In this document: positions 1-11,124 of the stretch, piece by piece
Layout of the letters: the number at the start of each line of letters is the position of its first letter
Position numbering within the stretch: the stretch's first letter is position 1
Assembly: GCA_020310875.1 (NCBI GenBank)
Contig: CM035423.1
Coordinates: 143,020,223 to 143,084,222 of the forward strand
Direction: 5' to 3'
DNA from: Ceratopteris richardii
Lineage: Eukaryota > Streptophyta > Polypodiopsida > Polypodiales > Pteridaceae
Length of the DNA stretch: 64,000 nt
The notes under the pieces: generated by a model
What the model saw: only the letters and a program-made list of their open reading frames with translations
Databases searched by the model: none
What the model was told of the DNA's origin: nothing
Program-made: the position numbers and the translations under genes

Positions 1-930
1 CACATAGACACATACACACTTACACACACACATTTACACAGACACACACACACACATACACATGCATACAAACACACATATATAGATACACACGTATAGA
101 CACACATAGACATACACATACACACATAGACACACACACACATACACACACACATAGACACATACACACACATATATGCATACACACACGTAGAGAGATA
201 TATACACACACATACACATACATGCATACATAATGCATATGCATATGCATACATACACACTTCCATGCATACAAACACATGCATACATATGCATTCATAA
301 TGCACATGTATATGCATACAGACATGCTTACATGCATATGCACACATACACACCTACACACATCGACACATACACATACATACACACACATACACACACA
401 TACACACACATATACACACAGATTTACACACACACATACACATGCATACACACACATAGACACATACACACATAGACACACACACAAACACACACACATA
501 TACAAACACACATACACACATAGACACATACACGTTTACACACACAGACACAAAGACACACACACACACATAGGCACACACATACACACACATACACACA
601 TACACACTTACACACTTACACACACACACACAAATACACACACACACACAAATACACACACACACACATATACACACACACATACACACATAGACACATA
701 CACACTTACACACACATCCACACACATTTACATCCACACATACACATGCATATAGACACATATATACAGATACACGTATATACACAAATAGACGCAGACA
801 TACACACACACATACAGACTCATACACAGATAGACACACATAGACACACACACACATACACACACACATACACACACATGGACACATACACACACATATA
901 TGCATAGACACACCCATAGAGACATACACA
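1..930. repeat. CACATA satellite, partial unit 0
   Basis: Imperfect ACACACATA/CATGCATA repeat with A and C on the plus strand. It matches the right part of the satellite in unit 3 (about 48425-49352) closely. It stops abruptly at about 930 and joins the telomere-like block directly, so segments D, E and F present in full units are missing here. Long frames made of Cys-Val or His-Thr repeats arise only because the repeat lacks stop codons. Confidence 0.9.
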
Positions 931-1150
931 CTCTATAAACCCTAAATGCTAAGCCTTATATGCTAAAACTTAAACCCTAAATCCTAATTTCTAACCTATA
1001 AACTCTAAATGCTAAACTCTAAACCCAAAAAGCTTTACCCTAAATCCTAAAACCTTGACCCTAAACCCTTAATCCTAAAACCTAAGCCCTAAATACTAAA
1101 CCATAAATCATAAACCTTAAACCATAAACCCTAAACCCTTAATCCTAAAT
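931..1150. repeat. Degenerate telomere-like CCCTAAA block (unit 0)
   Basis: Variants of the plant telomere motif (CCCTAAA, CCATAAA, TCCTAAAT). The block starts inside the homologous block of the full units: the sequence after 931 matches 33828 onward. The same variants recur in each unit, so the block was copied with the unit and is not a working telomere. Confidence 0.85.
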
Positions 1151-1958
1151 CTGTCATGTAAGGGTGTATTTCAACATGCCCCCTTATAGTTTACAAAGCA
1201 CAAGATGCATCAATTGTGATCCTTATTTTGCAGTTATTCGAGCTTGTACGCTTAGAGGATTTTGCCATCAATATAAATGGGGTTCATGAATCCAAGAGGT
1301 AAATATAGATAGAATATAATTAGGAGAGTAGATGTACATAAGTTACCTAGAGGTTTCTGAATTCTCTCTACATATGGTTTAGAATTATCCGAGAGTGATG
1401 GCTTACGAACATTTTGAAGTGGATTGATGTATGAAACATTGTGTTTTACTATGAATACAAATTCAAATATTGTGTGAGTGTTATATAGTTGTTACTTTAA
1501 ACTAAATTTTTATGACAATACATGTAGTTAATGTGAAATGACGGTGTGAATTTCAAAGGTTAACATATGCAATGAAGAACATTCAAAAAGTGAAGGCAAT
1601 GTTTTCAAAGACCGTGTATATAGAGTCAATCTAGGGAAGGGAATAAACCAATTTATACATTACAAGATTGGGAGATTAAGGACGGTGAGAAGGCACCACT
1701 ATGCAAATGTACTTGGTTTAATATTATAGAGAATTTCTATCATGTAATGATAAGTGTTATGTATGACATCCAAAATAGTATGGATACAGTTGCAATGCTT
1801 AGAGATTTGGTGGTGGATAAGAAATAGTTCGTTCCATTCCTTTTTCATTCTAGAATCCTTGGAGCACACAAAAACAAGTGCATAGTGATACTTATGTGTT
1901 GATCTGCGATGCAAACGTGGTTGAGGATTTGCACAAAGTGTTTAACTTCTTTTATTGA
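1151..1958. repeat. Macrosatellite segment A (unit 0)
   Basis: Unique-looking AT-rich sequence repeated at 24536, 34046 and 43801 with only scattered differences, and in diverged form at 20921-21256 and about 23067-23350. It contains frame fragments on the plus strand but is broken by stops. The copy ends where the chromovirus LTR begins. Confidence 0.8.
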
Positions 1959-3017
1959 AATCACAATCTATCCCCAATCACAATCTTTTGATTACTCAGA
2001 AATAACAGTGGAGAGAAGAACGCAGAGATTGCACAAGGTAAAAGAAAATCTGATGCGGAAGAGTAGAACAAATATGACGCAGAGAAGGAAGAATTCTGAT
2101 ATTATAGATGTGAATCAATGGTTACAGTAGCTTTGGACAATAGCTTCTTTACAAAGCCTCTACCTCCCGACCATCCCCGAGCTATCACAATCGCATCCTC
2201 GGTGTTGATGCGCAGGCTTTCTTATCTTTTTCCGTTTGATCGCAGCCGTGCTCCCCAAAGAAGTGTGCGATCCACCAAATTTAGAAAAAGTCGAGTTTGT
2301 CCAAAACTTTCGCAAAAAGCCATGCGATCGTAGTGTACTTCCTTTCTTTAGCATACTTGTCAAAAATAGCAGAAAAACACCAAGAAGACATATCCGAAAA
2401 CATACATAATTATACATGGTGACACGTGAGCATGAGAATCACGGATTCGAATAGAATTAGACAAGCCCTCGTTTTTTTTTTTAATTTTAAGTGTTGAAAA
2501 AAACAGCACTTTTCAAAGCTCTGTAACTCAATTACAATGAGGAATTAGGTTAAGCTTGTGAGAGACACTTTTATTCAATTTTTTGATCTGCACAATAGTG
2601 TTAGAGACGTCCGAGGTCCAAATCCACCTCCAAATGCAACTTTTGAGCCCTGCAAGGTTTAATATTCTAGAGAGAGAGTAAAATCAAGGCATTTTATTAC
2701 AATGAAGTAAACGTAGGACCCTGAACGAGGTACTTAGAACATGATTCACAAAAATCTCACACATGCACTTTTATTCTCTTCTACTTGCTCTATCTTTCCC
2801 TCATACGGAGTTTTCCTTAATTCTTTCATCTTCACCTTCAAAATCCCACTAGAAAACATGATGCAATTAAGGTCTAGAGAGAGAATATGAAACTTGTTAA
2901 CCCAAAATTTTTCCTACATGCATAAAATGACCTAATTATTCGTTCTAAGCATTATCCGCACAATGAAATTCAGAAAGGTCAAAATGAATTATTTCACTAG
3001 AAAAAAGGCCTATTACA
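1959..3017 (-). repeat. Chromovirus LTR 1 (3' LTR of left copy), end-truncated
   Basis: Read on the minus strand the LTR starts TGTAATAGGCC beside the polypurine tract. Compared with the other two LTRs it lacks the last 14 bp, including the terminal CA. It also lacks about 60 bp near 2195-2205 that the others have. At the left edge it shares the bases AATC with host segment A, so the boundary looks like a deletion junction and not a clean insertion end. Confidence 0.85.
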
Positions 3018-3018
3018 A

Positions 3019-3032
3019 TTCTTCCCCCCTTT
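3019..3032 (-). other. Polypurine tract, left chromovirus copy
   Basis: The minus strand reads AAAGGGGGGAAGAA immediately upstream of the LTR start. This is the expected plus-strand primer of an LTR retrotransposon. The right copy has the same tract at 13284-13297. Confidence 0.85.
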
Positions 3033-3045
3033 AAGAACTCTGTCC

Positions 3046-4094
3046 TCAGAGTTGGAAAGAAGGATAATGTGTTAGAAAGTCATCTAAATTCACCCAACTC
3101 GAATCTTCTACTGGGTATGAATGCCTTTTCACCAAAATTTCTACTATAGATCTATTTCTAAGAAATCTTTCCTTCCTATCTAATATGATTTCCGGTTGAA
3201 GCTCAAAAGAGCCATCATCTTTCAGCTTATAATTGTCCTGCAAAACATGAGCAACATTAGACACATATCTTTTAAGTAAGCTGACATGAAATAGAGGATG
3301 CACATTTAGATATTTAGGTAATTCCAGCAAATAAGCAAGAGATCTGATCTTTTTCAAAACTTTAAAAGGGCCTGCATATCGAGGAGAAAGTCTATGATCC
3401 TTCCCTAGCAACAAGTTAGATCGGTGAGGATTAACTTTAAGAAATACCATATCATCAACTTGGAATTCAAGCATTTCTCTTGATACTTCTACTTTATTTG
3501 GAAAACCCAAAAACGAAGGTGGAGTCAAACAATTATAACCATACATAGCTTCAAACGGAGTCATTTTTATAAATGCATGCCATACACTATTGTATGCAAA
3601 CTCAACCAAGGGTAAATATTCACTCCAATTATCCTGCTTTTCATTCACATACATACACAACATATCCTCAACTACCCTGTTAACCCTCTCGGTTTCCCCA
3701 TCAGTTTGTGGATGGAAAGCTGTACTCATATGAAGTTGAGTTCCAATGGATTCAAATGTCGCTTTCCAGAAGTTTGACGTAAATCTAGAATCTCTATCAG
3801 AAATTATGCTTTTAGGCATTCCATGCAATCGAAATATTTCTTTTACAAAGATTCTTGCAACATTCAAAGTAGTATCAGCCTTTTTCATAGGAAAGAAGTG
3901 TGCCATCATGGTAAGCCGATCGATTAAAACAAATATGGTATCATGCTTACTTCTGGTCATAGGTAGCTTAGTGATAAAGTCCATAGAAATAGACTCCCAG
4001 TTCTAATTTGGAACATCCAAAGGTTGAAGCATTCTTGGCATCCTCTTAAACTCAGATCTCACCTGTTGGCACTTCAAACATTCATTTACATATT
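3046..4094 (-). pseudogene. Chromovirus integrase core, C-terminal part and chromodomain (left copy)
   Basis: This is the 3' part of pol, which inserts element DNA into the genome. The integrase catalytic residues are visible: D in the VLIDRLT region, D in ISDRDSRF and E in [15 protein letters not shown]-like stretch (YAGPFKVLKK) follows, then HPLFHVSLLKRY, and a C-terminal chromodomain-like segment (EILVKRHSYPVEDSSWVNL) that marks chromoviruses. About 40 residues present in the right copy (the KKHIREAQKRQ region) are deleted before EFQVDDM. The frame is open from 3984 to 3046 and a nonsense change lies just upstream. At 4094 it is cut by a solo LTR, which separates the integrase zinc-finger cysteines (NECLKCQQ, near 4060-4090) from their histidines. 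Confidence 0.85.
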
Positions 4095-5365
4095 TGTTGG
4101 AGCAAGTCTATGACAAGCCTAAGTATTGGCTTGAGTCTCACAAAGTCATTAAAGAAGCTTCAAAATGAAGACTATGTAAAGTTCACTTGTGAACTACCTC
4201 TTGTAACTTTTGAAGAGTTTACTTAATGTAAAAGTAAGAGAATCTTGAGTGGTTGAGCCCACATCATCAAGAATGGAAAGAGGAGCCAGGAATTCATGAT
4301 TTGTGGTAGGTAGAGAATCAAATCAATCATTGATTGATTGGAGAGTGATTGAGGGAAGTTAGCCTCCCAAACTCAACTATAAATAGATGGTAGTTTTAGT
4401 CGTGGTTAGAGAGACCTATGTGAAGACCTCCAAGAGCTGAGCTTTATGCCATTTCAAGGTGTGATTACAAAGCACACATATGTATCAGTAAGTCATTGTA
4501 TTGTACAAGCAATATACTTTCATTTTCATGATTATTTGAGTTCATCTTTCCATGTTCTTGTGATGTGTACTACTCACTGCCATTACTTCAGTTTTTCTCA
4601 GTCAGCTTGCAGAGATTGTTTCTCTGCACTTGGTTCATCATTTTCAGTGATTTAACTTGGTAAAGCTAGCTCTATAAGTCTACTATATGCTCACAAATTT
4701 TCATGTCATTTGGATGTTGGAATCTTCAGTTATGTTCATTTGAAGTCAACAGGGTATGTTCATCTTCACTTCTCTGTGAGGTACCCGACTTTTTCAGTCA
4801 TCTTGTCAGAGTCATTTCTCAGTGGTTACTCATTCAAATTCAGTGATTTAAAGCTTGTTGGATTCAGCTTACTGTCTAGTATAAGCATACAAATTTTCAT
4901 GGTCATTGGATGCTTACATCTTGAGTTATACTAATTTTTCTACTCACTGGTCTATTTCTGTAGCAGCCCGTGAAAATCGGGATGATGTCATCACTTGTTA
5001 AAAGTCATTCTCAGTGTGTGGTTTGTTATTTTTGATGAGATTACTCTCTAAAGTTATCTCTTTAAGCTACCTAGCCTTCCCCAAGAGGAATTAATTTAAT
5101 TGCTGCTGTGCTCAGAGAATTATGTAAAACACTGGACAGGTGTATCAACCAAGAATAGCAAGTTTTCACCTCTGAGCTAACTCCAACTTATCTGTTTTGA
5201 TCTATCTTTTTGAGAGTGATCTTCCAAGGTACATAGGGTGTCTAATACATCCATTGGCAAGTTAAAAGGGCCCACCATCTACTCCTGGAGTTCATTTGGC
5301 TGGTGTAGAGCAAAGATTTTGCAACACCTCTTCATCTTCAACACATACCTATCCATCTCTTCACA
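4095..5365 (+). mobile_element. Nested solo LTR, 1271 bp, ATATT target-site duplication
   Basis: Comparison with the uninterrupted right copy (14449-14470) gives exact edges. The insert begins TGTTGGAGC and ends CTTCACA, and it is flanked by ATATT at 4090-4094 and 5366-5370. A TATAAATA box lies at 4378-4385, about 280 bp into the insert, where an LTR promoter would be expected in the plus orientation. There is no internal coding region. A 5 bp duplication with TG...CA ends fits a solo LTR left by recombination of a full element. The parent family is not identified. Confidence 0.85.
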
Positions 5366-5370
5366 ATATT

Positions 5371-5981
5371 TTCTAATATCCCGCTTCATACACGGCCAAA
5401 AGTAAGAATACTTTGTTTTAACATATGTCCTTGAATAACTTGGATGTGGAGAAAAAGGTGCATCATGACAATCATGCAGTATTTTAACTTTAAAGTGGAG
5501 GTTTAGAAGATAAGCATAGCCGATTGTTACAATATAGTGTTCCATTCTGCAAATGAAATTTTTCCTCATACGTCGATCCCCTGTTCGCATTCAAAGCATT
5601 CAAAATAGGTGCATAAAAAGGATCCTGTTTTATCTCTTCTTGAATTTGATTGAGAAAATCAAAATTTATTACAGAAAGAAGATTACACAAAGGTCTCCGA
5701 CTCAATGCATCAGCATCCTTATTTTCCTTACCAGCAAGATATTTAATGTCAAAATCATACTCGCTTAATAATTCAATCCAATGGTTCTGCCTATTATTAA
5801 GCAATGGTTGAGTGAAGATGTATTTTAGACTTTGATGATCTGTTTTCAATTCAAACTTAACCCCTAACAATAGATGTCTCCAATGCTTAAGTGCATGCAC
5901 AACAGCAAGCATTTCTAAATCATGAGTAGGATAGTTAAGATCAGGCTTTCTTAGTTTTCTGGACTCATATGCGACCACCGT
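5371..5981 (-). pseudogene. Chromovirus RNase H and integrase zinc-finger (left copy)
   Basis: Minus-strand pol segment. The part starting near 5978 is RNase HI, which degrades the RNA template: [29 protein letters not shown] and the conserved TDHQSLKYI are visible, then [10 protein letters not shown]. The following segment holds the integrase zinc-finger histidines (HDAPFSPHPSYSR). The frame shifts near 5490 by an extra base relative to the right copy. The fragment is bounded by nested LTRs on both sides: the 1271 bp LTR on the left and the 3438 bp insertion on the right. Confidence 0.85.
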
Positions 5982-6819
5982 TGTCGGGATGAAATCCCGT
6001 AGGGAGTGTGCATGATTTTATTCAAAAGTTCATTGTTTTATGAGTTTTTGTGTGATGTTTTGACTAAAGAGTGGTATATTTTGTACATATTTTGGTTGAA
6101 TTGATTGATTGTGTGATGCAGAAATAAGTTTGAGATGTATGTTAGATGTGTGTGTAAAAATAACAAACATTTGACCCATAAAAACGTAGGTCTGGCCCTT
6201 CAAAATCCCTGAAAACCTGAGTTTACCCCATGGAATCCGGGCTTGAACCCTTGGAAACCCTTGGAGTTTAGGTCGGAATTGTAAATAAACCCTTGGTTTA
6301 ATGTGTTTGAGATAATTGTGACCAAACTCTGATTTTTTCGATCAAAAACCCTAGGTCGGACCCTTGGAATTGGTGTTTATCTTCGCCCAAACCCTTAGAT
6401 TAATTAACCCTGTATATAGTGTGAAACCAAAACATTAATTTAGGGAAATAAAAAGGACAAAAATCAAAAATAGAATCAAGAGATGGGATTTTCCAAGAAC
6501 AGTAAGTCAACATGCATGGTCGTCTGAAATTGGAAAGTTGGTTAAGGAGGTTGGAAGTTTCTAGAGGAAAGCCCAAGGGTGGGGAGGCCTATAAATAGGT
6601 GCCTAAACTCATTTGTTCCTCCCCGTGGTCTTTCTTGTGGAACTTTCCTACAGGTATGCTGCTTGACCTTACTTCTTCATTTATGTTTTACTTTCTTTTT
6701 CATACTTCCACGATGGCAGAGATGGAGGTAGTCTTCTTAAATGGCCACTTAGATTGTGAGTTTTTTCACGATTGTATACTTATGGTTATCTGGATTAGAG
6801 ATGGGTAGTGCTACTGTGA

Positions 6820-7353
6820 ATCATAGAGAGAGAGAGTGATCAATTGGAAATTAGCGCTGCACAGCAGATTTGGGAGGCGGGAGATAGAGAGATCTCCATA
6901 GTGTAAGTAGTTAGTGTCGGTGCACTTAAGAGAATGGCGGCGCTGTTGACTGTTGCGCATCAGAGAATCGATGGCCAGGGCACGACAGATTCGGGCTGGA
7001 AATTACGCACAGATACCGGCGCTGATGAGAGAGACACAGCTGATTGGTGTCCATAGAGAGAGTCGGTGGGAATCTCTCCCCCCCACGGTGGTAGCACGCA
7101 CGTGAGAGAGAGAGATAGAGATAGAGAGAGAGAGCTGAGATGCCTGCACGAATTCTGGCGGCAGAGGACCTCGTCCGGAGAGAGAACCAAGCAGCGCAGC
7201 TTCCGGTGACAAAAGATGTACCTCCGATAGCGTGTGCAAGCCAATCGGAAGAAACAGTGTCTGATGATGGAGTTTGAGAGAGAGAGAAAGATTGCTACGA
7301 TGACGGCTACTATACCGCGTGGAAAGAGCCAGTGGTGGCATTAGGAGAGAGAG

Positions 7354-7401
<48 letters not shown>

Positions 7402-8040
7402 GAGAGAGAGTGCGCAATGATTCTCGGACGTCAGCTGCGAGTCTGCGACTATAGGAGAGAGAGAGAAGTGGGCGCCGACAGAGATTAGCGGAAGTGTTTC
7501 CTGTAGAGAGAGACATAACTGTGCATTCATTGGAGAGAAACTCGCCTCCTGTTGGGCGCCACGGCAGACAGAGTTATGGCGGCACAAAGCATAGAGGAGA
7601 GAGAGATAGAGTGTCGCGGGCACTATCGACGGCAGAATCCAGGCATAGAATCCGATTGTAGAGAGAGAGTGTCAGAAACTGATGGCTGCGCAAAAGAAAA
7701 CGGTAGAGAGAGAGATGGTTATGGTTTATGGCAGCCACATTACAGAGAGAGAGAAAGGGAATTAACCTGCTGTGTGGTGCATCGGAAGATGTCGGAGGAG
7801 AGAGAAAAGAGAAGCTATTAAGGTTGCGTTCCTGGCGGGGAGAGAAAGTGTGGTTGACCCGCAGAGAAAGCACTTGTTGTAGGAGGCAGATATGCGACAT
7901 AGATTCGGTAGAGAGAGAGAGAGAGGTCTGTAGGGGGGCGTGATATTTGCTAGAGATAGCTTCACGTAGAGACATTCATGGACAGAAGAGATCGCGCGAG
8001 AGAGGATTTAGGGGAGGGAGAGAGATATGTGGTATGGCGG
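6820..8040. repeat. GA-rich degenerate microsatellite inside the long LTR
   Basis: GAGAGA runs spaced by short mixed sequence. They create Ser-Leu and Arg-Glu rich frames on either strand, which I do not regard as genes. Confidence 0.8.
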
Positions 8041-8679
8041 TGATCATACAGAGATTCAAATCATAAAATGGCCCGTAATTCACAGTGTACGTATCATTTT
8101 TCCTGAAAATGCTATTGCACGTAACAAGTCATTGTTGCTAATGCCATGGATGGTAGATGAAGGTATTTTCCATACTCGTGGATTTTGAATGACTTGATGG
8201 TCATATATCGGAGCCATAGTGACGCAAATATCCAATGAAAAGCTTTCTCCATTTTTGGGATAGAAATCACATCGAGGTATTTTGATCTTTTCCAAACAAG
8301 GAAAATACTTATGAACTCGATGGGTCTATTAAGAGAGAATCTTTGGCTTAAAGTACCTCTTTTGGAACATAATGACTTGTTAGCCAAAAATAGAATTATT
8401 GCATGAACACCAAATCATTATACTATGAAGTTGGAGTCTCCTTGAAATAAACACATGTATCTGTAATGGGTTTAGTATGAAGAATCCCTTGAAAATGATT
8501 TTTCTCTTATAAAAATTCTCAATATATGTAATTACTCTTAGCTTGAAGGCATAGTGATCAATTTTATTACATTCTACTAACATAATCATGAACCCCCCCC
8601 CCCCCCCCCCCCCCCCCCCGTGGTCTTTCTTGTGGAACCCTCCGATAGGTTCATGCAGGTTTATGAAGTATATCAAGTG

Positions 8680-8850
8680 ATTGAAGACTGAAGATAAAGA
8701 GTACCCCACCCTATGGATCTTGCTCGTGGTTTGTCACCTCCAGGTTCATGCAGGTTTCTGATTATATGAAGAGAAGTGAAAGCATTGAAGACTGAAGATA
8801 AAGAGTACCCCATCCTGTGGGTTTCTTCTGTGGAACGCTCCTTCAGGTTA
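8680..8850 (+). repeat. Two-copy tandem duplication of about 105 bp
   Basis: The motif GAAGACTGAAGATAAAGAGT starts near 8683 and again near 8788, followed in both by ACCCCA-CCT-TG and a TTGC/GTGG stretch. It lies in the inferred R/U5 part of the long LTR. Confidence 0.7.
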
Positions 8851-8984
8851 TTGCGTGATCAGAGTTTATTGTGAATTTTGAAGTAAAGAGCTGCAAAGTG
8901 AGGATTTGAAGAAAAGCTTGGACCGAAGAAAAGTGAAGAAAAGATTAAATCGCAAAGACCAGAAGACAGAGATCGAGGCTGACT

Positions 8985-9120
8985 TCCTGCACTGTAGCGG
9001 GAAGCCTACATCATATCCAGCCGACTCGACACCTTGGCGGCATTTATTTTTACTTACCTGTTTCCGCACTGTAGCGGATTTTTTGTATCGGAGACCCGCA
9101 CTGTTGCGGGCACCACTGTA
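8985..9120 (+). repeat. Short direct repeats GCACTGTAGCGG
   Basis: Three copies or near-copies (about 8989, 9068 and 9099, the last as CACTGTTGCGG) within 110 bp near the CpG-rich end of the long LTR. Their function is unknown. Confidence 0.6.
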
Positions 9121-9423
9121 TCATTTATATTTTATTGTATCATCGAGTTTGTATACACACCGACCCAGTGATTTCGAGAATCAGTGCCGTATCTGATTTG
9201 TCTCTTTTCCGACGCCTACGGTCGTGTACGCACGCACGTCTCGACACTTCCGAGGGGCAAGGGTCCCACGCGTACGAGGATCGCGCACGCTCCGGAGATC
9301 ACAGGCGAGGCGCCCAGCGCGCAGATGCCGCTCGCAGGACAGCGGGGACGGCGCACCAGAGCGGGGCCTGATCCAACCCCACGCGCCGGCTTCCCGCCAC
9401 GACCTCCTTCTTCCCGACACCGT

Positions 9424-10453
9424 GCCATCCTGTGAAATAACACATCCTATCTGACTACCACTTGCATCACATGCAACCACAAAAGGCTTTCCCATTTCTG
9501 GAATTTTCAAAACACAATTCTCAACGACTTTTTGTTTCAATGTTTCAAATGATTTTTGACAGGCATCACTCCACGCAAATCCTACATTCTTTTTAGTTAA
9601 TTCGGTGAGGGGAGTAGCGATCTTAGAGAAATCCTTAATATGTGCTCTCTCATATTGTGCCAACCCAAGAAAACTTCTAACATCCCTTACAGTCTTAGGA
9701 ATCGGCCAATCAAGTATTGTTTTTACTTTATCTTCATCTATAAGGATTCCTTCTTTTGATATTACTCTTCCTAGATACACAAGTTTATCCTTAGCAAAGA
9801 AACACTTACTCTTTTTCCCATACAATTTGTGTTCTCTAAGAGTTTGCAAAGTCTTGTTGAGATGTACCGCATGCTCTGAATCATCTTTAGAGTACACAAA
9901 TATATCATCAAGGAAGACTAAGATGAATTCATCTAGGTAATCGTGAAAAATATTATTCATCAAGCACACAAATGTGGCAAGAGCGTTTGTTAAACCAAAA
10001 GGTAGAACTGTAAACTCATAGTGACCATATCGTGTTCGAAAAGCGGTCTTAGGAATATCCTCTATTTTGATCCTAATTTGGTCATATCCGAATCTTAAGT
10101 CAATCTTTGTGAATACGGTCACTCCACTTAATTGACCTAATAAGTCATCTATGTGAGGGAGTGGATACTTATTCTTAATTGTTCTTTTATTCAACCCCCT
10201 ATAGTCAATGCATAATCTGTAAGAGTCGTCTTTCCTCTTCTGAAATAAAAGACGTGCACCCCAAGGTGAGACACTCGGTTTTATCAAGCCTTTCTTCAAA
10301 AGATCATCTAATTGAATTTTAAGCTCCTTTAGTTCATCAATATTAAATCTATAGGGTTCTCTAGAATATGGTTCACTCCCTGGATATAGGTCAATGGCGT
10401 GGTCAATCTGCCTAGTTGGGGGTATACCAGGCAAGTCTTCTGAAAATACATCG
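9424..10453 (-). pseudogene. Chromovirus reverse transcriptase (left copy)
   Basis: Reverse transcriptase copies the element RNA into DNA. Seen on the minus strand are [50 protein letters not shown] and the catalytic FLDDIFVYS box, then the thumb and connection region ([17 protein letters not shown]) and the start of RNase H ([16 protein letters not shown]). The frame then runs into the 3438 bp insertion at 9423. A nonsense codon near 10442-10444 separates it from the protease frame; the right copy has a sense codon there. Otherwise it is close to the right copy. Confidence 0.85.
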
Positions 10454-10455
10454 GC

Positions 10456-11124
10456 CTATTCTTTCAAGAGATTTCCTACGTAATCTGGAATATCTTCGTC
10501 ATTACCTTCCTGATGCAGATTGCTCACATACACTACAAATGTTTTGCAGCCATCACATATACCTCTAACTATCTGCATAGCAGAAATAAGAGTAGGCTTA
10601 GGATTAAAGACATCACCTATAATATGAATAGATTCATCATTTAGCTTCACAGTGATCGTTCTTTGTTCACAATTAATTGTCGCAGCATTTTTAACTAACG
10701 AATCCATGCCTATGATTACATCACTCTGTTTCATCTCAATTACATGGAAGCTTCCAGAAAAGCGTCTATTAGAAAGAGTAAATTCAAGGTTTTCAACATA
10801 TCCTTTCGTGTAGTGTAATCGTCCATTCGCCATCTCTACAGGTCTGGTTATCTGCATATTTAGGGCTATCCCTAGATTCTGTACCAATTTGAAAGATAGA
10901 AAACAATGGGTACTACCTGAATCGATCAAAAATCTGGTTTCATGCGCAGAAATCATACCCGGAATCGTGATTACAGAAACCTTTGGGAAAGAACTAACCA
11001 CCATGCAACGTAAAGTAGAGTCAGCGCACTTACCCCCATCATCTGCTTCCTCAATAATTGCATCTCCTCGATGATGTTTATCGCTTTTGATCGTGCGGGT
11101 CGAAAGACTTCCTTGTTCGGGCAC
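10456..11124 (-). pseudogene. Chromovirus aspartic protease region (left copy)
   Basis: Retropepsin-like domain that cleaves the Gag-Pol precursor. The active-site motif appears as FLIDSGSTHCFLS, followed by SFKLVQNLGI and, later, DVIIGMDSLVKNAATINC. The frame stays open for 222 codons and ends at the nonsense codon before RT. It overlaps the end of the gag zinc-knuckle frame, so a shift separates the two in this copy. Confidence 0.8.

Larger units (their letters stand above)
5982..9419 (+). mobile_element. Nested long solo LTR or LTR-type insertion, 3438 bp, CCGT duplication
   Basis: The insert starts TGTCGGGA and ends TCCCGACA, an 8 bp perfect inverted terminus with canonical TG...CA. It interrupts the RNase H region of the left chromovirus and is flanked by CCGT at 5978-5981 and 9420-9423 (ACCGT if the terminal A is shared). 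A TATA box (CTATAAATA) lies at 6589-6597. No gag or pol motif was seen. Inside are a GA-rich stretch (6820-8040), a run of 27 C (8593-8619), partly repeated R/U5-like pieces (GTGGTCTTTCTTGTGGAAC at about 6621 and 8620, plus a degenerate third near 8815) and a CpG-rich right end (about 9200-9419). The size is large for a solo LTR but known for some plant families. A non-autonomous LTR element is the alternative. Confidence 0.75.

Noticed and set aside
931..1150. A real telomere or chromosome end
   Set aside because: The motifs are degenerate, short, flanked by other sequence on both sides and repeated in each unit.
1699..1914. 71-codon minus-strand frame in segment A
   Set aside because: Shadow of the plus strand, conserved only because the units are near-identical.
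7003..7975. Ser/Leu-rich frames in the long LTR
   Set aside because: GAGAGA-rich DNA, no start context or domain.
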